Shown here: piece by piece, positions 56,740 through 64,000 of the stretch | Layout: every line of letters starts with the position of its first letter | Numbering within the stretch: the stretch's first letter is position 1 | Assembly (NCBI GenBank): GCA_035647455.1 | Contig: DASRNI010000002.1 | Coordinates: 62,001 to 126,000, forward strand | Origin: UBA1361 sp035647455 | GTDB lineage: Bacteria > Bacillota_I > Bacilli_A > RFN20 > CAG-826 | DNA length: 64,000 nt | Direction: 5' to 3' | Program-made: the position numbers and the translations under genes | Notes under the pieces: model-generated | Seen by the model: the letters and a program-made list of their open reading frames with translations, nothing else | Databases searched by the model: none | Told to the model about the DNA's origin: nothing

Positions 56740-57840
56740 ATGTTAATTAAAATGATTCATCTTAGTGACAATCATATTGGCGCCGTTTTAGAAAGCTCCT
56801 CGTACGCGAGTGAATTTGCTTTAAGACGGCAACGGGAAATTGTCAGCACCTTAATGAAAGCGCTTGATTACGCAAACGCCGAAAACGTGCATTATATTTT
56901 ACTTTCCGGTGACCTTTTTGATCGCGGGAAAATTAAGACAAGCACAATAGCAAGTGTCATAAGAAAATTCAGTGAATTTAACGGCACGGTGCTCTTAATT
57001 GCTGGTAATCACGATTACATTAGTGAAGAGTCCCTATGGGCAAACGCCACCTTACCAGAAAACGTCTATTTATTTCCCGCAGGGCTAACCCAAAAAGCGT
57101 TCCCCGAACATAATGTTGTTTTTTATGGTCATTCGTGGGACAAGGCAGCGATTAAAACCGAAGAACTAGCGAAAATGCCCGCGCTCGACACGGCTAAAAT
57201 TAATATTTTACTCGCCCATGGTGATATATATAGTAAAAATCACAGTTACTTACCAATTGATAAAAATAATTTAGTTAAAGCGGGTTTTGATTATGTCGCA
57301 TTAGGCCATATTCATAAACATGACTTTATTACAAAAAATATTGCATACGCTGGTTCATTAGAACCACTTAATTTTGGTGAAACTGGCGCCCATGGTTTTA
57401 TTTCGTTAGAGTTTAAAAATAAAAAGCTCCAAACAACATTTATACCGTTTGCGGCGCGCGAGTTCGTCATTAAAGAAATTACTTTAAATAGTGCGATGAG
57501 TGATAATGATCTTGATGCCATAATTCTTAACATAGCAACAAGCACGGAAAAGGCGCAAAACTTTTACCGTGTTATTTTCCGCGGTCGCTATAATTATCAA
57601 TTAAATTTAAATAAGGCCGACTTACATACACTTTATAAAGATGAATTCGCTTATATTGAATTCGTTAATAACGCAACTGTTGATTTTGACCTTAAGACAC
57701 TCCGCGAACAAAACAAAGACAATGTTATTGGTTTATATATTAAGAAGTTTGATGAAATGGACACAGAAGACGAAGTAATTAAGACGGCCTTTTACAAAGG
57801 GCTTGAATTACTCCTTGATAGTAAGGAGGGTCTCCTATGA
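56740..57840 (+). CDS. Metallophosphoesterase nuclease subunit (YhaO/SbcD-like)
   Basis: The 366 residues show the Mre11/SbcD metal motifs: IHLSDNHIG, LLSGDLFDRG, IAGNHDY and LAHGDIYSKN...LGHIHKH. It should cut DNA with the ATPase encoded next. Length and partner type are nearer B. subtilis YhaO than E. coli SbcD. The TGA stop overlaps the next ATG (ATGA) and GGAGGG lies inside its end, so the pair is co-translated. Confidence 0.9.
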   Translation: MLIKMIHLSDNHIGAVLESSSYASEFALRRQREIVSTLMKALDYANAENVHYILLSGDLFDRGKIKTSTIASVIRKFSEFNGTVLLIAGNHDYISEESLWANATLPENVYLFPAGLTQKAFPEHNVVFYGHSWDKAAIKTEELAKMPALDTAKINILLAHGDIYSKNHSYLPIDKNNLVKAGFDYVALGHIHKHDFITKNIAYAGSLEPLNFGETGAHGFISLEFKNKKLQTTFIPFAAREFVIKEITLNSAMSDNDLDAIILNIATSTEKAQNFYRVIFRGRYNYQLNLNKADLHTLYKDEFAYIEFVNNATVDFDLKTLREQNKDNVIGLYIKKFDEMDTEDEVIKTAFYKGLELLLDSKEGLL

Positions 57841-60500
57841 AAATTAATGAATTAAGACTCACGTCGTTTGGTAAATTTCAAAATAAAACGCTCAAGTTTA
57901 ATGAAGGTATTAATATCGTTTACGGTCTTAATGAAGCGGGTAAAAGCACAATTCATAAGTTTATTGAAGGAATGATTTTTGGTTTTTTCCGTCCAGACAT
58001 TCGCACGCGACGTCAGCTTGATGAACATGAACAATACAATCCGCGCGGTGCTGACCGCTACGCTGGGAGTATGATTATTACGTATAAAGGCCGCAAATTA
58101 CTCATTGAACGTAACTTCACTTGGGGTAGCGGGTCACTAAAAATTTTTGATAACGTAACTGGTGAAGACATTAGCGCTACGCTCCCCTTTAATAGCACAA
58201 CAAGACTCCCCGACTTAGCCGCGTATTTAGAAATTGATTACACGCTTTACAATGACACAATCTCGGTGAGTCAAATGCAAAGCGAAACTTCAAGCAACCT
58301 TGCTGATGTTGTTGTTGAAAAAATTAGTAATTTAACAACTTCAAAAACCGAAACAATTTCTGTTCCTAATGTGCTTAATAAAGTTGAAGAAGAACGGCGA
58401 AAGATTGGTTCGAAAAATGCAATCACTCAACCGTATGCACTTGCCCTTGCCAAAAAACAAAGGTTAAACACGGAACTAGAAACATCAAACACGAAATACA
58501 CCGAAATTCAAAGTCATCAAGCGGCCTTAAAAAGTTTGAACGACGAAAAAGCTATTGTTGAAAAAAAGATCAATACATTAATCGCCCAAAAAGAACTTTA
58601 TAAAAATGAGCAGCTTAAAGAGCAATATAAAGTTATTAAAGCTTTAGATGACGAAAAGAATGACTTAACCGTGAAGGCAAGTGAGCTTGCTAAATTTGCT
58701 AAAGCGAATGAAGAAGACTATCAAAAAGCATTATTAATTAATCAACAAAAAGAAAGTGCAACTACGCTATTAACAGAAAAAGCAGCGGAAAAAGCAGCGT
58801 TAACCGCCAAAAACGCGGCACTAGAAACAAAACTTAATCTTTATCCTTATTTACAAACTAACGAAGTTACTTTACTCGACTTAAACACGATGTATAGTGC
58901 GTATAACTTGAGTAAAACGCAGTTAAATAGCTATAACGAAGAAACAAAAGCTCTTTCTGGTGCCGAAGTAACGCAAGAAGAACTTAAAGACTTAAGTAAA
59001 GATTATGCGGAATATAATGCAGTAAACGCTAAAAATTATGATCTCTTAAAACGTAATGTCCAATATGATTTACGTTTTGAAGAAGAAAAACTTGTTCGGC
59101 TTGAAAGCGAATTACCAAGTCAAGGACTGAAGTACTTATATATTGCATTAATCCCGCTACTTATTGGTATTTTCTTGTTACTAAATTTCCTAAACAAGAT
59201 AAAAAGAGTCAAGCCACAAATTGCCAAGCAAACGACAAGAATTGCCGAACTTCACGAAGAGTTAAAAGCTTTAGAAGAACAAGAAACTTCACAAAAAGTT
59301 TTTAATGAAAAGATGTACGTGAAATATAAAGTCCACACGCATGAACAATTAAGTTCATTATATTATCAAACTGGTGCGGGTAGTCGTGCGGCTAATAAAG
59401 CAAGACTTGAAAAACTCGAAACGCTCATTAGTGAAGAAAAAGTAAAGTTAGAAAAAATAAGTAATGAATTACTAGAAATTTTAAAGCAAGTTACGAGTAA
59501 AGTTACTATTACTGATCAAAACATCCAAGCATTGCAACTTATTGTTAGCGAATATGCGACAGTTAAAACAGATTTTAGTAGTAACAATAAAAAGCTTGAA
59601 GAAGTAACGCAAGAAATAACAGCAACTACAACAAAAAGCGCAGAACTTACCAAAGAGTTAACCGCCCTTTACGAAGCAAATAACGTGAAAAGTTTAGAAG
59701 AGTTTCGCACTGCCCTAGCCCAAAAGAAATTGTATTTAGCTAAAGTTGCTAATATTAATAACTTAACCGCGCGTATGAATGACCAGTTAGCAGGATTAAC
59801 GCTTGAAGAGTTCGTTGCTAAAATTGATTTCACAACGGCGGAGAAGTTTGATCAAGCCGCGTACGAAGCACTTTTAAACGAAGAAAGTAATATTCGTCAG
59901 AAAGAATCAGAACTAACGAAACAAATAGCAACATACTACGAAGCAATTAGTCATTTAGAACGAAATCACCGTGAACCAAAGCTCATTGAAGCTGAAATTA
60001 CCGCGGTCGATGAAGAACTAAGTGCTTATGACGTTGAACTAGCAGCGCTCCAGTTAATTAAAACAACGCTTGAAGAACTTGCCAGTACAATTAGATTCGA
60101 ATTTGCGCCTGAGTTAAACAAAGCAATCTCGAAATCAGTCAAACGGATTACAAACAACAAATATAATGTCGTTAAAGTTGATACAGCAATGAATGTTCTT
60201 GTGTATGAAGAAGACACACAAAGTGAAGTTAACATCAAAGGCTTTAGCATGGGCACAATTGACCAAATCTACTTAGCGATGCGGCTCGGTATTAATGAAA
60301 CAGTATCACCTAACACGCATCCATTAATTTTAGATGATACATTCGTTAATTACGATTACATTCGACTTGAAGCAACACTGCGTATATTAAGTGGCGAAAC
60401 AAAAGCAACAAGCCGACAAATCATTTTATTTACTTGTCACGACCGTGAGCAAAAAGTTTTAGAAGCACTAAAGGTTCCGTTTAAATTAAACAGCTTGTAA
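57837..60500 (+). CDS. YhaN-like (SbcC-type) ATPase with central membrane segment
   Basis: The 887-residue protein has a split ABC-type ATPase: N-terminal INIVYGLNEAGKSTIHKFIEGMIFGFF (Walker A) and a C-terminal GFSMGTIDQIYLAMRLGI signature with LILDDTFVNYD (Walker B). Long coiled coils lie between. A hydrophobic stretch in the middle (LKYLYIALIPLLIGIFLLL, about residue 428) is typical of YhaN and unlike SbcC. With the upstream nuclease it likely forms an Mre11-Rad50-like repair complex, perhaps at the membrane. Confidence 0.88.
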   Translation: MKINELRLTSFGKFQNKTLKFNEGINIVYGLNEAGKSTIHKFIEGMIFGFFRPDIRTRRQLDEHEQYNPRGADRYAGSMIITYKGRKLLIERNFTWGSGSLKIFDNVTGEDISATLPFNSTTRLPDLAAYLEIDYTLYNDTISVSQMQSETSSNLADVVVEKISNLTTSKTETISVPNVLNKVEEERRKIGSKNAITQPYALALAKKQRLNTELETSNTKYTEIQSHQAALKSLNDEKAIVEKKINTLIAQKELYKNEQLKEQYKVIKALDDEKNDLTVKASELAKFAKANEEDYQKALLINQQKESATTLLTEKAAEKAALTAKNAALETKLNLYPYLQTNEVTLLDLNTMYSAYNLSKTQLNSYNEETKALSGAEVTQEELKDLSKDYAEYNAVNAKNYDLLKRNVQYDLRFEEEKLVRLESELPSQGLKYLYIALIPLLIGIFLLLNFLNKIKRVKPQIAKQTTRIAELHEELKALEEQETSQKVFNEKMYVKYKVHTHEQLSSLYYQTGAGSRAANKARLEKLETLISEEKVKLEKISNELLEILKQVTSKVTITDQNIQALQLIVSEYATVKTDFSSNNKKLEEVTQEITATTTKSAELTKELTALYEANNVKSLEEFRTALAQKKLYLAKVANINNLTARMNDQLAGLTLEEFVAKIDFTTAEKFDQAAYEALLNEESNIRQKESELTKQIATYYEAISHLERNHREPKLIEAEITAVDEELSAYDVELAALQLIKTTLEELASTIRFEFAPELNKAISKSVKRITNNKYNVVKVDTAMNVLVYEEDTQSEVNIKGFSMGTIDQIYLAMRLGINETVSPNTHPLILDDTFVNYDYIRLEATLRILSGETKATSRQIILFTCHDREQKVLEALKVPFKLNSL

Positions 60501-60601
60501 AGTACGAATAAACAAAACGTTCATTAAAGTAACTTTGTTTAGTTATCAACAACAGAACTTTTTGAGTTTGTAATAAATATATTATAAAAGAGAATTTTAT
60601 T

Positions 60602-60857
60602 ATGAAAAACAAACGAATCTTTAAAGTTTTTTAACTTATTTTGGCTAGTAGCTTATTTCTTGGTGGATGTAAAAACAATTAATACTGCTGGCCGTTATGA
60701 GAATAGTCCGTCCACAACACTAATTAATAAAAGCATCGAAACAAATCCAGCGTCTTTTGACGTAATATTAAAGATAAAGATCGGCGAATTAGTCAAGATG
60801 AAGTGTACCCACCTTAAGCTAGATTATAAAACATGTCGAAATGAAGGGCTCCAATAA
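60602..60857 (+). pseudogene. Decayed lipoprotein gene
   Basis: ATG 60602 starts MKNKRIFKVF, then an in-frame TAA (60632-60634), then LILASSLFLGGCKNN in the same frame, clearly the rest of a lipoprotein signal with lipobox GGC. Another stop follows (60680-60682), and a frame from 60660 (NTAGRYENSPSTTLINKS...) continues to 60857. A stop plus a frameshift mark it as broken. The region 60501-61050 holds nothing else except this and a terminator. Confidence 0.65.
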
Positions 60858-60869
60858 TTAATTACATAG

Positions 60870-60892
60870 GAAGCGGGAGCCCGCTTCTTTTT
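60870..60892 (+). terminator. Terminator after the decayed lipoprotein
   Basis: GAAGCGG/CCGCTTC stem with a small loop, followed by five T residues. It outlived the gene before it. Confidence 0.7.
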
Positions 60893-61050
60893 CATCGTCA
60901 AATCTGCGTTACAATAAATATTATGAATTGTTTTTAATAATGTTAAAATTAATTAACAAGTAACAAGACTATTTTCGAAACAAGGCCTTTTTATGTGGAT
61001 TTAATTGCACTAGCAATTTAATTAAATATACTAACCAAAAAGGAGAAAGT

Positions 61051-61694
61051 ATGAAAAAGATAAGATTATTATCGCTCGTGTTCGTTTTAGGCATTGTCCT
61101 AGCGAGTTGTTCCGGAAAGGGCGACAAAAGTTCCGATCCTTCTGGAAATAGTAATGGTAATAATGGAAGTGAAGTAACAAGCACACCAACTGATAACCGT
61201 GAACAAGTTAGTCGTCAAGGCTATGACCAATATTTTGATGATTTCGATCTCACGAATGAAGTTTCAACAAATCTCGGTGAAGGTGGTGCGACATGGAAAA
61301 CTATCGATACTTATCTCGGTACTTATGAAGAAGGAACTTCCCCAGACATAGCGCGAAAAGCACTTGTTTTGCATAGCGGTGTTACCCCGTCTAGCGTCAC
61401 AATTACATTTCCGAACGGACTTGAATACTTAGCGTTCCAAGCAAATGAAGTAAAACATATTAACCGTGAACGTGAGTATCGCTTTGATGTGACAAACAAT
61501 GGCGAAACAAAACATATAATTTTTCAGACATGATGTTCATCTATGATAAAAGCGCTGATTATTATCATTATGTTGTGCAATCAGAGTGGGGTTCACTTGA
61601 AGGTGAAGTGATTGTTAAGCTTTATGTTGTTGGTGGCGCTAATCAAGATTTAGCACTCCACAGTTTTAATTGGATTAATTATATACTTGAATAG
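61051..61694 (+). pseudogene. Lipoprotein gene broken by a frameshift
   Basis: AAAAGGAGAA precedes ATG 61051. The first frame gives 160 residues with signal and lipobox VLASC, a Gly/Ser/Asn linker, and a small globular part, ending in TGA at 61531-61533. From ATG 61530 another frame runs 54 residues to TAG 61694 (MMFIYDKSADYYHYVVQSEW...) and looks like the continuation. An indel near the T-run at 61520-61524 would join them. A sequencing error is possible; if so, the intact protein is ~215 residues. Confidence 0.6.
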
Positions 61695-61766
61695 CATTTG
61701 AATTATATTTTAAAAAAAAAGCAAAAAAATGACGTTTTAATTATACTGAAGTTAACGGAGGGAAAA

Positions 61767-62276
61767 ATGGGGATCCTTGATAAAATTAAAGCAAAAATTG
61801 GCAGTGCAATTGAAAAAAGCGCTGTTAGTCAAATGACGGATGAAGAAAAAACGGCGTACAAAGCCGAACGCGAAGCATTGAAACCTGAAGTAGGGGGTGT
61901 TGAACTTTCACTCCAATATACGAAAGAAGAAGTAAAAGACTTAGAAAGCTTATTACTAAAGCTTGGCGCGATTGATAATAGAAAAGTATGGATTGGTGGT
62001 TTTCTAAAACAACGACAGAACACTAATGCCAAGTTTGCTAACATGTTTTCTGGTCATAAAAACTTGCGCTTCCTGACACTTAAAGACGATATCTTTTTTA
62101 TGATTAAATTCGAAGGCGATAAAATTTATTCATACAAAGCATTTAAAAAAGAACACGTTGCAAGTGTTAGGAAGTCCCCGGTTTTCACCGTTGCTTTGTT
62201 TGAAAAAGTTACGATGCACCTTGAAGTAACAAAAAATAAACAAAAAGTTAACGAGTTAGTTAGTCTTTTAAAATAA
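61767..62276 (+). CDS. PH-domain-like protein
   Basis: From ATG 61767 (ACGGAGGG upstream) the 169 residues start MGILDKIKAKIGSAIEKSAV, an amphipathic helix, and then a beta-rich part (NLRFLTLKDDIFFMIKFEGDKIYSYKAF, VTMHLEVTKNKQKVNELVSLL) that resembles bacterial PH-like (bPH) domains. The function is unknown; such proteins can bind lipid or a stress partner. The open frame begins at 61698, but the Shine-Dalgarno fixes the start. Confidence 0.65.
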   Translation: MGILDKIKAKIGSAIEKSAVSQMTDEEKTAYKAEREALKPEVGGVELSLQYTKEEVKDLESLLLKLGAIDNRKVWIGGFLKQRQNTNAKFANMFSGHKNLRFLTLKDDIFFMIKFEGDKIYSYKAFKKEHVASVRKSPVFTVALFEKVTMHLEVTKNKQKVNELVSLLK

Positions 62277-62442
62277 GTAATAATTGACCGAATATCCGCG
62301 TTTAAAGCAGTAAATTCGTTGTTTTGTGTTTTGATGAACTTTTCTTGTTCCGCTATTTTGGTAAAACATATAAAACGCAATTATCAAAACCATTAACATT
62401 AAACGTGTCTAAATTTAAAAATATGTTAATATGTATTTACAC

Positions 62443-62517
62443 GCCGACGTGGCTCAACGGTAGAGCAACTGAATCGTAATCAGTAGGTTGCGGGTTCAAC
62501 TCCTGTCGTCGGCACCA
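62443..62517 (+). tRNA. tRNA-Thr (anticodon CGT)
   Basis: GCCGACG pairs with CGTCGGC, then ACCA. The anticodon stem ACTGA/TCAGT holds ATCGTAA, giving CGT (codon ACG). The T arm is GCGGGTTCAACTCCTGT-like. A terminator follows, and a serine recombinase gene lies 170 bases beyond. Confidence 0.95.
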
Positions 62518-62564
62518 TGAAAATCTTTGTTTAGTGGTAAATAACCACGAAAAGAAGCATATTG

Positions 62565-62592
62565 GCACCTAAATTGGGTGCCTTTTGTTTTA
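62565..62592 (+). terminator. Terminator after tRNA-Thr
   Basis: GGCACC (62565-62570) pairs with GGTGCC (62578-62583), loop of 7, then TTTTGTTTT. A second hairpin GTGGT/ACCAC lies a little upstream. Confidence 0.75.
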
Positions 62593-62659
62593 TTTGCCCC
62601 CGTTTCTAATTTTAAAACGCTCGAACCCCCACCCCCTAAAAAAGTCATTATAGGAAGTT

Positions 62660-62707
62660 GAACCCCAAAACTTACTTCATTCCATGTCTATTGATGGAAC
62701 CCCAAAA
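62660..62707. repeat. Direct repeat GAACCCCAAAA flanking the recombinase 3' end
   Basis: GAACCCCAAAA occurs at 62660-62670 and again at 62697-62707, the second within the last codons of the recombinase. It could mark an attachment or insertion site, though 11 bases is short. Confidence 0.4.
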
Positions 62708-64000
62708 AATAAACATAAACAGAGTAACTAACAAGTTCATAAAATTTTGTAAATGCATAGGTTGTTTCGTGAATAATATTATTACTATCTAAAGCAAGCG
62801 AATCGTCGTTTGTTACATTAAGTTTCAAATGAAATGCATTTTCTTTTACGATGACTTTACTAAAGATAACGCGTAGTTCATTAATATCGTAATCACGATT
62901 AACAGTAAGTAGCATGCGGATCTTATTTAGTTTCTGAAGTGCCTTTAGGTCACCGAGGCGAGTTACAAGAAACGTCTCCTCGCTTAAGTAATGATCATTG
63001 CTAATTCGTTCATTTAAGGCGGATATTGTCTCAAGAACAAGCAGAAGTAAGTTACTCCGTATTTCGTTAAGCACGAAGTTTAATAAGTTTATGATCACAA
63101 CTGTTTGAAACCCAAGTCGACTTACTTTGCCTTTAATCCCCGGGCAGTATATGGTTGGAATTACGCTTGTTACGTTCCCCGCCTTGCCTTTTGGCTTTTC
63201 TAAGGAATAACGGAAATAACGGTTATGCGCTGTTGAGTAGACAAACTTAGCGTACGCTGACCATTTCTTTGTCCCATCCTTGGAAACATGATCATGGCGC
63301 GATTTACGTAATGCTTGAGCTTTAAGAAACGTCTCTTTACTAATAATTGATGCGTGATTATTTTCAATTAAGTAAACATCCGCTAAACCATGCTTATTAA
63401 CCGTTTTAACGCCTTTCTTAGTAAAGTACTTACCGAGAATCATATCACCAGTATATTTCTCATTTTGGAGCATTCCTTCAAGTGTCGCTCGTGACCAGTA
63501 GTCGTTACCTTTCCTGGTTTTAATGTTATTTTTATGTAAGTAATTAATAATTTCTTGGTACGTCTTTTTTGCTAAATAAAGTTCATAAACTTTACGAACA
63601 ACAGCGGCTTCATCTTCAATAATAATAAATTTTTTATTAATTATCTTATAACCATACAGTTGGCTTGTTAAATTGTCACCTTGGCGTTTTCGTTTATTAA
63701 TTGACCAATGATTATTTTCGGCAATGTTATTACTTTCTTCTTCAGCGTGACTTGCTAGAAGTGAGAAGAGAAAATCAAACGAATCGTCAAGCGAAGAAAT
63801 ATTTTCTTTTTGAAAGTAGATTTCAACATTAAGTAACCGTAATTCACGCACAACATTAATTGTTTCAACGAGGTTACGGCCGAAGCGCGAAATTGATTTT
63901 GTAATGATCACATCGATTTCTTTCGCTCTTGCTAGTTCGAGCATTGTTGTAAAGTTTTTTCGCTCTTTTAGGGCACTCCCTGAAGCTTTGTCTTTAAAGA
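62688..64000 (-). CDS. Large serine recombinase, 5' end outside the window
   Basis: The frame continues beyond 63944 to the window edge without a stop (KDKASGSALKERKNF...), so the catalytic N-terminus with the Ser nucleophile lies outside. IDVIITKSISRFGRNLVETI is the resolvase core; the Recombinase domain follows (YQEIINYLHKNNIKTRKGNDYWSRATLEGMLQNEKYTGDMI). The zinc-ribbon cysteines common in large serine integrases are not seen, so the C-terminus is divergent. It may be an integrase of a mobile element beyond the window, or an element remnant near tRNA-Thr. Confidence 0.85.
   Translation of the reverse strand, partial: FKDKASGSALKERKNFTTMLELARAKEIDVIITKSISRFGRNLVETINVVRELRLLNVEIYFQKENISSLDDSFDFLFSLLASHAEEESNNIAENNHWSINKRKRQGDNLTSQLYGYKIINKKFIIIEDEAAVVRKVYELYLAKKTYQEIINYLHKNNIKTRKGNDYWSRATLEGMLQNEKYTGDMILGKYFTKKGVKTVNKHGLADVYLIENNHASIISKETFLKAQALRKSRHDHVSKDGTKKWSAYAKFVYSTAHNRYFRYSLEKPKGKAGNVTSVIPTIYCPGIKGKVSRLGFQTVVIINLLNFVLNEIRSNLLLLVLETISALNERISNDHYLSEETFLVTRLGDLKALQKLNKIRMLLTVNRDYDINELRVIFSKVIVKENAFHLKLNVTNDDSLALDSNNIIHETTYAFTKFYELVSYSVYVYFLGFHQ

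Noticed and set aside
57837..60500. Annotating the ATPase simply as SbcC
   Set aside because: It is shorter than SbcC, has a central hydrophobic segment and lacks an evident zinc hook; YhaN fits better.

Overview
The window is a chromosomal segment of a low-GC Gram-positive-type bacterium, most likely a wall-poor or early-branching Bacilli / Mycoplasmatota relative (Acholeplasma-, Izemoplasma- or Erysipelotrichia-like). This rests on gene orders matching the Bacillus yloU-yloV-recG-plsX-rnc-ftsY-ylxM-ffh and rpsB-tsf-pyrH-frr-uppS-cdsA-rseP-polC clusters, a PolC-type replicase, the FakA/PlsX lipid route, and a Firmicute-like 16S. The exact order cannot be fixed by eye. UGA is a stop codon here, not Trp, but it ends genes only at overlapping junctions.

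Layout: 1-135 is the tail of an HTH regulator. 282-4660 holds gap, pgk, tpiA and a PlsC-like acyltransferase with a zinc-ribbon tail. 4769-9981 is a complete rRNA operon with two promoters, boxA sites and long processing stems. 10104-18824 is the asp23-fakA-recG-plsX-rnc-ftsY-(TM protein)-ylxM-ffh run. 18832-20717 (minus strand) is rpsP-khpA-rimM-trmD, divergent from a purine permease. 22416-30706 holds rplS, lepB, rbgA, rnhB, dprA, topA, trmFO, xerC and a small membrane protein. 30882-43063 holds rpsB, tsf, pyrH, frr, an M6 metalloprotease lipoprotein, uppS, cdsA, rseP and polC.

The accessory part is 43060-64000. It holds a Sel1-repeat protein, tRNA-Pro(CGG), a possible periplasmic-binding-like lipoprotein, a flavin/NAD oxidoreductase fused to an EAL domain, an MsrA-fRMsr fusion coupled to alanine dehydrogenase, and tRNA-Leu(CAA). 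It continues with an XRE regulator, a DegV protein with a PAP2-like partner, a five-repeat giant lipoprotein, an AhpD-like protein, and a YhaO/YhaN-type nuclease pair. It ends with two decayed lipoprotein genes, a PH-like protein, tRNA-Thr(CGT) and a serine recombinase running off the window.

The most unusual item is the oxidoreductase-EAL protein (45890-47992). Its N-terminal half has the full disulfide-reductase-like fold but no CXXXXC pair, while the EAL half keeps the expected metal and catalytic residues. It is transcribed divergently from the methionine sulfoxide reductase fusion across a 130-bp gap holding Fur/PerR-like palindromes, which suggests a redox-linked c-di-GMP phosphodiesterase. 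Another recurring signal is extended -10 promoters (TGnTATAAT) only 6-7 nt from ATG, predicting leaderless mRNAs. Fatty-acid use (FakA, DegV/FakB-like, PlsX, PlsC) appears to rest on exogenous acids, as fabD, fabG and acpP are missing from their usual place.
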